The notes under the pieces were generated by a model that was given only the letters and a program-made list of their open reading frames with translations, was not told the origin of the DNA and ran no database searches. The translations under genes and the position numbers were made by a program. From positions 1 to 64,000 of the forward strand of contig CH003221.1 of assembly GCA_000149265.1 (NCBI GenBank): a stretch of 64,000 bases of DNA, in the 5' to 3' direction. The DNA is from Ciona savignyi. Taxonomy: Eukaryota; Chordata; Ascidiacea; Phlebobranchia; Cionidae. This document shows, piece by piece, positions 47,567 to 61,100 of the stretch (the first letter of the stretch is position 1; each line of letters begins with the position of its first letter).

Positions 47567-47578
47567 AATAAAAATAAA
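47567..47578 (+). terminator. Polyadenylation signals of C19orf12 homologue
   Basis: Two overlapping-context AATAAA hexamers (47567-47572 and 47573-47578) about 220 bp after the stop codon. Confidence 0.6.
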
Positions 47579-48203
47579 AGGGTTTTATAGCTTTATTTAC
47601 GACCAGAAACAAACATTTAAAAACACAATAAGTTGAGAACAATCCAAATTAGTAATGGAGCTGCATGGGCAGACCTTCACAGGTGATCAACTTCACAGTA
47701 ACTGTTGCTTGGGGAACTTATTTGTTGTGGGTATTATGTAGATATATATGGTGGTGGGGTAGAGGTTGCGAGAATGCATTTCATCCAGGATTTTGCAGGA
47801 ATACATACATTGCATCATCTCATGGTGGTTTAGTTCATACCAAGTTTCTACATTTTAGAATCCTAACATTCTGCTAAGTTTCATACTTGGGGGAGAAAAA
47901 CAATTCTAGAGTTAGTATGTGGGCGGCAAGAAGCAGATTACCTCCCCATTATTTGGTATGATGTAAATTACATACTAATACGCTGTAATCGGATTACCTA
48001 TGCCTCCAGTGCCAATGTGTTATTGTATAGAGAATTTGCAGCTGTTTTAGTTGAACCAATTGTTGCAGCTGTTCACCACTGGGTTTAGGGGACGTCGGCT
48101 TAACACACAATGGTCTATCCAGCTACTAGTTTAGAACCTACAACTTGCAGTGATGAAGTTATTATAGCGGAGGTATAATATAGCAGTAAAATACAAGTAT
48201 TGA
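47579..48203. other. Intergenic, no gene supported
   Basis: A 70-codon frame (47665-47877) and others are open but match no family I know and lack splice or codon-bias support. Contains an imperfect repeat of the words gttgaaccaatt and gttcaccactgg near 48050-48085 that resembles the following hairpins. Confidence 0.5.
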
Positions 48204-48378
48204 TGTCGACTGGTCTTGGTAGAAAGCCACTGCACCACGTCAAGGTGCCAGTCAAAGCAGTGGGTTTCTCAGACCAGGAGAAACCCTTGCATGGATAGAC
48301 ATCATCACCATGCAAGGAAAACACTGGCTGGGTGAACCACTGGAATGCATACTACTGTATACAATCCAGTGGTTCAAC
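48204..48378. repeat. Cluster of three adjacent hairpins
   Basis: Hairpin 1 (about 48204-48283) has imperfect arms around tggtcttggtagaaagccactgc and gcagtgggtttctcagacca. Hairpin 2 (about 48286-48321) has perfect 10-bp arms ccttgcatgg / ccatgcaagg. Hairpin 3 (about 48329-48377) pairs gggtgaaccactggaatgc with its near-complement in atccagtggttcaacc around a 4-nt loop, 20 of 23 positions pairing. It could be a fold-back transposon remnant or a structured RNA. Confidence 0.65.
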
Positions 48379-49139
48379 CGATTGTTACCTAGTTCAGCCA
48401 CAATTATTTACAAAATGATAGCATCAACAATTTAAATAAAACAATGCTTAATGAATGAACTACATATCAAAACTGCACTCATTTTCTTAACCACACTATA
48501 TACAGTTTAATAAACGAACTATAGCAATGCTGAATTGAAATAATTCGAAAAGAATTGGATTACCAGAATGAAAGCGGTCGTTGTACTATCAAAAGCAGCT
48601 TTGATTTGTGCTCAAATGATGAAACATGCAAAAAACAATTTGCCCTCTTTGTGAATAAAACACAAATCTCACATTAACAAAAATGTTGTTTTCCAAACGA
48701 AGCTTTATATATATAACAAGGGTCAGCTCTATTCTGTAAATACAAATAGAAGATCTACTGAACATGCACAAAACTAGATACACAACTATGATCAGGTTTT
48801 CAAGCATAGAATATTTTCTGATAATTTCAGGTAACACGCACACAAACAAACAAAGAGGTTGAAAGTTACTGCAATACCGCGCAATCAAATTTGCACCATT
48901 TAAAAGAGTTATGGCATGAATGTAGTATTTCAATATGCCGCACATTGCTGGATGTAAGTGCCAAATAGGCTGGTAGCATTAGCGCAAGTCGAAACACAAA
49001 CATTAACAATATGAAAAGAAACGCACATTAAAGACAAATGATATTTATATAATTCACAGCTGCAATGAATAAAGTAAAAAAATTGTTGAAACATGAACTC
49101 TCAACATAGACATATTAACTGGACAGTTTAAAATTGAGG
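48379..49139. other. Intergenic, no gene supported
   Basis: AT-rich. A 118-codon minus-strand frame (48589-48945) has no recognisable domain and I do not call it. Towards 49000 the sequence grades into the repeat array. Confidence 0.45.
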
Positions 49140-52100
49140 AAACATTTGCATCAATAAATCACGTTGCACGGTTACTTGCACATATCAGTTATTGCACCCA
49201 ATGCTTTACGCAGTTCAAGTCTGCAACTAATATTGGAAAACCCATAGTAGCATCAATGTATCTTAACACACCACATTTCTTTGACAGTACGAGTGGAGTA
49301 TAAGAATTACTGGTCACTTTGTATCTGCAAACTTGTTAAAGCATGTCTACACATCACATTATCATTTTACAATTATTTACCATGTAACATGCTTTATGAA
49401 AATTGCCGGAAAAGTACATCATTACCAGAGATAGATTTGCAAAGATTCTTTACTTTCAGCCGGGTCATTTATGAAATTGGTTTCCAATTGAACGAACTCT
49501 GTAACTCAATAAAAATGGTTGCGAATAATTAAGATTTACCGTCAATTGAACTTCTTCTGTGATTGAGTGGAGTAAAAGTGGTTTCATTGGTATCACGTCT
49601 TATTGTCACTGCTACATAAAAACAAGGTTTGCAACTACGCCTAGCGTTTCACAAGCTTTTTATGATCGTTTGGCATATTCACCATAGACTACCCACAACA
49701 TTATTATTGCAACAAATGCTTTGTGCCAGTTTACTTAAACACCCACCTCAAGTATACAAATTGCTTGCAAAAATAATGAACAAAATGTATTTTGATTTTT
49801 TATGAATTTTTAGCATGATTGAAATAATAGAATTATATATTAACTAAATCTGCAAACAAACTTTTTAAACATTTGTATACCCAACATGTAACCTTTTTAA
49901 TATATATACCAGAAAACAACCTTTGTCAAATCCACAAAATGAAAATTAAAACAGTAAACTGTTACCGGAGATACAATAGCGAGGATTCTTTACTTTCAGC
50001 CGTGACGTTTTGTGAACCGGTTTTTCAGTTGAAACTCTGTAACTCAATAAATATGGTTGCGAAAAAACACCAATTTTTACCATTTGTGTAAACTTCTTTA
50101 GCTATTGTGGGTTAGTTGGGTAAGAAGATCCAGGGAAAGTGATTAGTCCTTTATCCCTGCCTTTTTCGTTTCGTCTCCCCTGATTTTCACTGTTGCTCAA
50201 AAATAAAGAGTTTTCGCAACTACGCCTATTCCACCAATCGTATTAATCCAACATTTAAATACCAACTTGTAAATCTGATTATTTTCACAATGAACAACAA
50301 TCCACGGTAATATTCCCACATTATTATTGCACTTAATGCTCTGTGACACTTCTTTCTGCAAATATACTTGGAAAAAACATAGCAACCAATTTCTTACCAT
50401 TGCTAAACAAATAAATCTTTTAACTTTACCGCACCACAAATGGAGTGTTAGAATTTGATGTCCGTTTACAATGCGTCGGAATATAAAGGAAATCTGTAAT
50501 GTGTTTTAAAGCATGCCTATACACATATTATTTAAAAATGATACCACATAACACACTTTGTGAAATGTATATAAATGCCAAATATTGGATTACCGAACAT
50601 TGATTAGCGATTCTTCTTTACTTTCAGTTGTTTCTTTTGCGTTATTACTTTTCAATTGAAGAAACTCTGTAACTCAATGAATATGGTTGCAAAAAAAAAC
50701 CCAATTTATTACCGTTTGTGTGTAAACTTCTTTAGCTATTGTGGGTTAGTTGGGTTAGAAGATCCAGGGAAAGTGATTAGTCATTCATCCCCTTTTTTCG
50801 TTGGTCTTCCCTGATTTTCACTGTTACTCAAAAATAAAGAGTTTTCGCAACTACGCCTATTGCACCAATCTTTATTCAAATCAACATTGACATACCAACT
50901 TGTAAATTTATCACCCAGAAATACCATTCACATTGTTCATCAAATGAACCACATTCCACGATTATATTCCAACACCAATACTGTGCACATAATGCTCTTG
51001 TGACCCAATGTGATTACGCAGTTTCATTCTGCAACTACTATTGGAAAACCCATAGCATCAATGTATCTTAACACCACATTTCTTTGACAGCACGAGTGGA
51101 GTATAACAATTACTGGTCACTTTGTGTCTGCAAACTTGTTAAAGCATGTCTACACACAAATTTATTTCATTGTATACCAGAGAACCCCTTTTGTTATTGT
51201 AAATAAATTGAAGTACATCATACCAAACATGGAAGGACAATTCTTTTAGCCGTGTCATTGTGTGAACTGGTTTCCATGCGGTGTAACTCTGTAACTCAAC
51301 AAAATGGTTGCGAAAATACATTCAGCATTTACCGTCCATGTAAACTTCTTTTGCGATTGTGAATAACAGTTTTGCGTCGAGAAATGTGATATTAGTTCCT
51401 CATCACCACCGTTTTCGGTTGTATCTCTGCTTATTGTCACTGCTCTTTAAAAACAAGGAGTTTTCGCAACTACGCCTATTCCACCAATGTTTTATTCAAT
51501 TTGACAACGACATACCAACTTGCAAAACTGATTATGTTCACCCGAAAGTATCATTCACAAATTCGCATTAAATGAACCACGGTCCACGGTTATATTCCCA
51601 CATTATTATTGCACTTAATGCTCTGTGACACTTACATAGCAACCAATTTCTTACCATTGCTAAACAAATAAATCTTTCAACTTTGCCGCACAAATGGAGT
51701 ATTAGAATTTGATGTCCGTTTACAAAGCGTCGGAATATAAAAGAAATCTGTAATGTGTTTTAAAGCATGCCTATACACATCTTATTTATAACTTCTTACA
51801 CACTTTGTGAAATGTATATAAATGCCAAAAATTGGATTACCGAACATTGATTAGCGATTCTTCTTTACTTTCAGTTGTTTCTTTTGCGTTATTACTTTTC
51901 AATTGAAGAAACTCTGTAACTCAATAAATATGGTTGCGAAAAAAACCAATTTTTACCGTTTGTGTGTAAACTTCTTTAGCTATTGTGGGTTAGAAGACTT
52001 CGGTTAGAAGATCCAAGGAAAGTGATTAGTCCTTCATCTCTACCTTTTTTGTTTCGTCTCCCCTGATTTTCACTGTTACTCAAAAATAAAAGAGTTTTTG

Positions 52101-55100
52101 CAACTACACCTATTGCACCAATCTTTATTCAAATCAACATTGACATACCAACTTGTAAATTTATCACCCAGAAATACCATTTACATTTTTCATCAATAAA
52201 ACCACGTTCCACGATTATATTCCAACACCACAATATTGTGCAACATCGTTTATAAAATATGCAAAAATATTGCCAAAAAGTACATCATTACTAGAGATAG
52301 ATTTGCAAAGATTCTTTACTTCCAGCCGGGTCATTTATGAAATTGGTTTCCAATTGAACGAACTCTGTAACTCAATAAAAATGGTTGCAAATAATTAAGA
52401 TTTACCGTCAATTGAACTTCTTCTGTGATTGAGTGGAGTAAAAGTGGTTTCATTGGTATCACGTCTTATTGTCACTGCTACATAAAAACAAGGTTTGCAA
52501 CTACGCCTAGCGTTTCACAAGCTTTTTATGATCGTTTGGCATATTCACCATAGACTACCCACAACATTATTATTGCAACAAATGCTTTGTGCCAGTTTAC
52601 TTAAACACCCACCTCAAGTATCCAAATTGCTTGCAAATAATGAACAAAATGTATTTTGATTTTTATGAATTTTTAAAGCATGATTGGAATAATAAAATTC
52701 TATATATATATATTAAGTAATCTGCAAACTCTTTAAACATTTCTATACAAAATATGTAACCTTTTTAATATATATATACCATAAAACAACTTTGTCAAAT
52801 TCACAAAATAAGAGGTAAAACAGTAAACTGTTACCAGAGATACATTAGCGATACTTCTTTACTTTCAGCCGTGACATTTTGTGAACTGGTTTTTCAGTTG
52901 AAACTCTGTAACTCAATAAATATGGTTGCGAAAAAACACCAATTAATTACCGTTTGTGTGTAAACTTCTTTAGCTATTGTGGGTTAGTTGGGATTGGAGA
53001 TCCAGGGAAAGTGATTGGTCCTTTACCCCCGCCTTTTTCGTTTGTCTCCCCTGATTTTCATTGTTGCTCAAAAATAAAGAATTTTCGCAACTACGCCTAT
53101 TCCACCAATCTTTATTCAAATAAACATTGACATACCAACTTGTAAATTTATCACCCAGAATTACCATTCACATTTTTCATCAAATAAACCACATTCCACG
53201 ATTATATTCCAAAACCAATACTGTGCACTTTAATGCTCTTGTGACCCAATGTTATTAGGCAGTTTAAGTCTGCAACTACTATTGGAAAACCCATAACATC
53301 AATGTACCTTAACACACCACATTTCTTTGACAGCACGAGTGGAGTATAAGAATTACTGGTCACTTTGTATCTGCAAACTTGTTAAAGCACGTCTACACAC
53401 AAATTTTATTTTCATTGTATACCAGAGAACACCTTGTGTTATTGTAAATAAAAATTGCATTGAACTACATCATACCAAACATGACTAAGGACAATTGTTT
53501 GCTTTTAACCGTGTGATTGTGTGAACTGGTTTCCACGCGGTGCTACTCTGTAACTCAACAAAATGGTTGCGAAAATACATTCAGCATTTACCGTCAATGT
53601 AAACTTCTTTTGCGATTGTGAATAAGAGTTTTGCGTCCAGAAATGTGATTTTAGTTCCTCATTGCCACCGTTTTCGGTTGTATCTCTGCTTATTGTCACT
53701 GCTCTTTAAAAACAAGGAGTTTCGCAACTACGCCTATTTCACCAATCTTATTAATCCAACATTTAAATACCAACTTGCAAATCTGATTATTTTCACAATG
53801 AACAACAATCCACGGTAATATTCCCACATTATTATTGCACTTAATGCACGTTTATCTATACCAAACGAATGGAGTATTAGAATTTGATGTCCGTTCACAA
53901 TGCTTCAGAACATTAAAGAAATTTACAATGTGTTTTAAAGCATGCCTATACACACATCATTTATAACTTCTAAGACACTTTGTGAAACATATATAAATGC
54001 TAAAAATTGGATTACCGAACATTGATTAGCGATTCTTCTTTACTTTCAGTTGTTTCTTTTGCGTAATTACTTTTCAATTGAAGAAACTCTGTAACTCGAT
54101 GAATATGGTTGCGAAAAAACACCAATTATTTACCGTTTGTGTGTAAACTTCTTTATCTATCGTGGGTTAGTTGGGTTTGGAGATCCAGGGAAAGTGATTA
54201 GTCATTCATCCCCTTTTTTCGTTTCGTCTCCCCTGATTTTCACTGTTGCTCAAAAATAAAGAATTTTCGCAACTACGCCCATTGCACCAATCTTTATCAA
54301 ATCAACATTGACATACCAACTTGTAAATTTATCACCCAGAAATACCATTCACATTTTTCATCAAATGAACCACGTTCCACGATTATATTCCAACACCAAT
54401 ACTGTGCACATAATGCTCTTGTGACCCAATGTTATTACGCAGTTTCATTCTGCAACTAATATTGGAAAACCCATAGCATCAATGTACCTTAACACACCAC
54501 ATTTCTTTGACAGTACGAGTGGAGTATAAGAATTACTGGTCACTTTGTATCTGCAAACTTGTTAAAGCAGGTCTCACACTATTTTATTTTCATTGTATAC
54601 CAGAGAACACCTTGTGTTATTGTAAATAAATTGAAGTACATCATACCAAACATGATTAAGGATAATTCTTTTAGCCGTGTGATTGTGTGACCTGGTTTCC
54701 ACGCGGTGCTACTCTGTAACTCAACAAAATGGTTGCGAAAATACATTCAGCATTTACCGTCCATGTAAACTTCTTTTGCGATTGTGGATAACAGTTTTGC
54801 GTCGAGAAATGTGATATTAGTTCCTCATCGCCACCGTTTTCGGTTGTATCCATGCTTATTGTCACTGCTCTTTAAAAACAAGATGTTTCGCAACTACGCC
54901 TATTTCACCAATCTTATTAATCCAACATTTAAATACCAACTTGTAAGTCTGATTATTTTCACAATGAACAACAATCCACGGTAATATTCCCACATTATTA
55001 TTGCACTTAATGCTCTGTGACACTTCTTTCTGCAAATATACTTGGAAAAAACATAGCAACCAATTTCTTACCATTGCTAAACAAATAAATCTTTCAACTT

Positions 55101-58100
55101 TAACGCACCACAAATGGAGTGTTAGAATTTGATGTCCGTTTACAATGCGTCGGAATATAAAAGAAATCTGTAATGTGTTTTAAAAGCATGCCTATACACA
55201 TATTATTTAAAAATAATACCACATAACACACTTTGTGAAATGTATATAAATGCCAAATATTGGATTACCGAACATTGATTAGCGATTCTTCTTTACTTTC
55301 AGTCGTTTCTTTTGCGTAATTACTTTTCAATTGAAGAAACTCTGTAACTCAACAAAATGGTTGCGAAAAAACCCAATTTTTACCGTTTGTGTAAACTTCT
55401 TGAGCTATTGTGGGTTAGAAGACTTGGGTTAGAAGATCCAGGGAAAGTGATTAGTCATTCATCTCTACCTTTTTTGTTTCGTCTCCTTATTTTCACTGTT
55501 ACTCAAAAATAAAAGAGTTTTCGCAACTACGCCTATTTCACCAATCTTTATTCAAATCAACATTTAAATACCAACTTGTAAATCTGATTATTTTCACAAT
55601 GAACAACAATCCACGGTAATATTCCCACATTATTATTGCACTTAATGCACGTTTATCTATACCGCACGAATGGAGTATTAGAATTTGATGTCCGTTTACA
55701 AAGCGTCGGAATATAAAAGAAATCTGTAATGTGTTTTAAAGCATGCCTATACACATATTATTTAAAAATAATACCACATAACACACTTTGTGAAATGTAT
55801 ATAAATGCCAAAAATTGGATTACCGAACATTGATTAGCGATTCTTCTGTACTTTCAGTCGGGTCTTTTATTGGTTTTCAATTGAAGGAACTCTCTGTAAC
55901 TCAATAAATATGGTTGCAAAAAAACACCAATTATTTACCGTTTGTGTGTAAACTTCTTTAGCTATTGTGGGTTAGAAGACTTGGGTAAGAAGATCCAGGG
56001 AAAGTGATTAGTCATTCATCTCTACCTTTTTCGTTTCGTCTCCCCTGATTTTCACTGTTGCTCAAAAATAAAGAGTTTTCGCAACTACGCCTATATCACC
56101 AATCTTTATTCAAATCAACATTGACATACCAACTTGTAAATTTATCACCTAGAAATACCATTCACATTTTTCATCAAATGAACCACGTTCCACGATTATA
56201 TTTCAACACCAATATTGTGCAACATCGTTTATGAAATATGCAAAAATATTGCCAAAAAGTACATCATTACCAGAGATAGATTGCAAAGATTATTTACTTC
56301 CAGCCGGGTCATTTATGAAATTGGATTTCAATTGAACGAACTCTGTAACTCAATAAAAATGGTTGCGAATAATTAAGATTTACCGTCAATTGAACTTCTT
56401 CTGCGATTGAGTGGAGTAAAAGTGGTTTCATTGGTATCACGTCTTATTGTCACTGCTACATAAAAACAAGGTTTGCAACTACGTCTAGCGTTTCACAAGC
56501 TTTTTATGATCGTTTGGCATATTCACCATAGACTACCCACAACATTATTATTGCAACAAATGCTTTGTGCCAGTTTACTTAAACACCCACCACAAGTATA
56601 CAAATTGCTTGCAAATAATGAACAAAATGCATTTTGATTTTTATGAATTTTTAAAGCATGAAAGTAATCTGCAAACTTCTTAAACATTTTTATACCCAAT
56701 ATGTAACCTTTTTAATGTATATATACCATAAAAACAACCTTTGTGAAATCCACAAAATGAAAAGTAAAACAGTAAACTGTTACCGGAGATACAATAGCGA
56801 GGATTCTTTACTTTCAGCCGTGACGTTTTGTGAACTGGTTTATCAGTTGAAACTCTGTAACTCAATGAATATGGTTGCGAAAAAACACCAATTATTTACC
56901 GTTTGTGTAAACTTCTTTAGCTATTGTGGGTTAGTTGGGTTTGGAGATCCAGGGAAAGTGATTAGTCCTTCATGCCCGCCTTTTTCGTCGTCTCCCCTGA
57001 TTTTCACTGCTGCTCAAAAATAAAGAGTTTTCGCAACTACGCCCATTGCACCAATCTTTATTCAAATCAACATTGACATACCAACTTGTAAATTTATCAC
57101 CCAGAATTACCATTCACATTTTTCATCAAATGAACCACATTCCACGATTATATTCCAACACGAATATTGTGCACTTAATGCTCTTGTGACCCAATGTTAT
57201 TACGCAGTTTCATACTGCAACTAATATTGGAAAACCCATAGCATCAATGTTCCTTAACACACCACATTTCTTTGACAGCAAGAGTGGAGTATAAGAATTA
57301 CTGGTCACTTTGTATCTGCAAACTTGTTAAAGCATGTCTACACACAAATTTTATTTTCATTGTATACCAGAGAACCCCTTTTGTTATTGTAAATAAATTG
57401 AAGTACATCATACCAAACATGGAAGGACAATTCTTTTAGCCGTGTGATTGTGTGAACTGGTTTCCATGCGGTGTAACTCTGTAACTCAACAAAATGGTTG
57501 CGAAAATACATTCAGCATTTACCGTTCATGTAAACTTCTTTTGCGATTGTGGATAACAGTTTTGCGTCCAGAAATGTGATTTTAGTTCCTCATCGCCACC
57601 GTTTTCGGTTGTATCTCTGCTTATTGTCACTGCTCTTTAAAAACAGAAGTTTCGCAACTACACCTATTCCACCAATCGTATTAATCCAACATTTAAATAC
57701 CAACTTGTAAATCTGATTATTTTCACAATGAACAACAATCCACGGTAATAATCCCACATTATTATTGCACTTAATGCTCTGTGACACTTTTTTCTGCAAA
57801 TATACTTGGAAAAAACATAGCAACCAATTTCTTACCATTGCTAAACAAATAAATCTTTCAACTTTACCCGCACAAATGGAGTGTTAGAATTTGATGTCCG
57901 TTTACAATGCGTCGGAATATAAAAGAAATCTGTAATGTGTTTTAAAGCATGCCTATACATATATTAGTTATAACTTCTAACACACTTTGTGAAATGTATA
58001 TAAATGCCAAATATTGGATTACCGAACATTGATTAGCGATTCTTCTTTACTTTCAGTTGTTTCTTTTGCGTTATTATATTTCAATTGAAGAAACTCTGTA

Positions 58101-61100
58101 ACTCAATGAATATGGTTGCGAAAAAACACCAATTATTTACCATTTGTGTAAACTTCTTTATCTATGGTGGGTTAATAGGGTTTGGAGATCCAGGGAGGTG
58201 ATTAGTCATTCATCTCTGCTTTTTTCGTTCGTCTCCCCTGATTTTCACGGTTGCTCAAAAATAAAGAATTTTCGCAACTACGCCCATTGCACCAATCTTT
58301 ATTCAAATCAACATTGACATACCAACTTGTAAATTTATCACCCAGAAATACCATTTACATTTTTCATCAATAAAACCACGTTCCACGATTATATTCCAAC
58401 ACCAATATTGTGCAACACCGTTTATGAAATATGCAAAAATATTGCCAAAAAGTACATCATTACTAGAGATAGATTTGCAAAGATACTTTACTTTCAGCCG
58501 GGTCATTTATGAAATTGGTTTTCAATTGAACGAACCCTGTAACTCAATAAAAATGGTTGCGAATAATTAAGATTTACCGTCAATTGAACTTCTTCTGCGA
58601 TTGAGTGGAGTAAAAGGGGTTTCATTGGTATCACGTCTTATTGTCACTGCTACATAAAAACAAGGTTTGCAACTACGCCTAGCGCTTCACAAGCTTTTTT
58701 ATCATCGTTGGGCATATTCACCATTAGAACTACCCACAACATTATTATTGCAACTAATGCTTTGTGCCAGTTTACTTAAAAACACATCACGAGTATCCAA
58801 ATTGCTTGCAAATAATGAACAAAATGTATTTTGATTTTTATGAATTTTTAAAGCATGATTGGAATAATAGAATTATATATTTAACTAAATCTGCAAACTT
58901 TTTAAACATTTGTATACCCAACATGTAATCTTTTTAATAATATAAACATAAAAACAACCTTTGTCAAATCCACAAAATGGAAAGTAAAACAGTAAACTGT
59001 TACCGGAGATACATTAGCGAGGATTCTTTACTTTCAGCCGTGACGTTTTGTGAACTGGTTTTTCAGTCGAAACTCTGTAACTCAATAAATATGGTTGCGA
59101 AAAAACACCAATTATTTACCGTGTGTAAACTTCTTTAGCTATTGTGATTTATTTGGGTAAGAAGATCCAGGGAAAGTGATTAGTCCTTCATCCCTGCCTT
59201 TTTCGTTGGTCTCCCCTGATTTTCACTGTTGCTCAAAAATAAAGAGTTTTCGCAACTACGCCTATATCACCAATCTTTATTCCAATCAACATTGACATAC
59301 CAACTTGTAAATTTATCACCCAGAATTACCATTCACATTTTTCATCAAATGAACCACGTTCCACGATTATATTCCAACACCAATATTGTGCACATAATGC
59401 TCTTGTGACCCAATGTGATTACGCAGTTTCATTCTGCAACTACTATTGGAAAACCCATAGCATCAATGTATCTTAACACCACATTTCTTTGACAGCACGA
59501 GTGGAGTATAAGAATTACTGGTCACTTTGTATCTGCAAACTTGTTAAAGCATGTCTCACACTAATTTATTTCATTGTATACCAGAGAACACCTTTTGTTA
59601 TTTTAAATAAATTGCATTGAAGTACATCATACCAAACATGATTAAGGACAATTCTTTTAGCCGTGTGATTGTGTGAACTGGTTTCCACGCAGTGCTACTC
59701 TGTAACTCAACAAAATGGTTGCGAAAATACATTCAGCATTTACCGTCCATGCAAACTTCTTTTCCGATTGTGGATAACAGTTTTGCGTCCAGAAATGTGA
59801 TTTTAGTTCCTCATCGCCACCATTTTCGGTTGTATCTCCGCTTATTGTCACTGCTCTTTAAAAACAAGGAGTTTCGCAACTACGCCTATTCCACCAATCG
59901 TATTAATCCAACATTTAAATACCAACTTGTAAATCTGATTATTTTCACAATGAACAACAATCCACGGTAATATTCCCACATTATTATTGCACTTAATGCT
60001 CTGTGACACTTTTTTCTGCAAATAAACTTGGAAAAAACATAGCAACCAATTTCTTACCATTGCTAAACAAATAAATCTTTCAACTTTACCCGCACAAGTG
60101 GAGTGTTAGAATTTGATGTCCGTTTACAATGCGTCGGAATATAAAAGAAATCTGTAATGTGTTTTAAAGCATGCCTATACATATATTAGTTATAACTTCT
60201 AACACACTTTGTGAAATGTATATAAATGCCAAATATTGGATTACCGAACATTGATTAGCGATTCTTCTTTACTTTCAGTTGTGTCTTTTGCGTTATTATA
60301 TTTCAATTGAAGAAACTCTGTAACTCAATGAATATGGTTGCGAAAAAACACCAATTATTTACCATTTGTGTAAACTTCTTTATCTATGGTGGGTTAATAG
60401 GGTTTGGAGATCCAGGGAAAGTGATTAGTCATTCATCTCTGCTTTTTTCGTTCGTCTCCCCTGATTTTCACGGTTGCTCAAAAATAAAGAATTTTCGCAA
60501 CTACGCCTATTGCACCAATCTTTATTCAAATCAACATTGACATACCAACTTGTAAATTTATCACCCGAGAAATACCATTCACATTTTTCATCAAATGAAC
60601 CACGTTCCACGATTATATTCCAACACCAATACTGTGCACTTAATGCTCTTGTGACCCAATGTGATTACGCAGTTTCATTCTGCAACTACTATTGGAAAAC
60701 CCATAACATCAATGTATCTCCACACCACATTTCTTTGACAGCACGAGTGGAGTATAAGAATTACTGGTCACTTTGTATCTGCTAACTCGTTAAAGCATGT
60801 CTACACACTATTTTATTTTCATTGTATACCAGAGAACACCTTGTGTTATTGTAAATAAAAATTGCATTGAAGTACATCATACCAAACATGGATTAAGGAC
60901 AATTCTTTTAGCCGTGTGATTGTGTGAACTGGTTTCCACGCGGTGTAATTCTGTAACTCATCAAAATGGTTGCGAAAATACATTCAGCATTTACCGTTCA
61001 TGTAAACTTCTTTTGCGATTGTGGATAACAGTTTTGCGTCCAGAAATGTGATTTTAGTTCCTCATCGCCACCGTTTTCGGTTGTATCTCTGCTTATTGTC

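Noticed and set aside
47665..47877. 70-codon plus-strand frame after C19orf12
   Set aside because: No family resemblance or splice context; could occur by chance.
48589..48945. 118-codon minus-strand frame
   Set aside because: AT-rich, no domain and no supporting signals.
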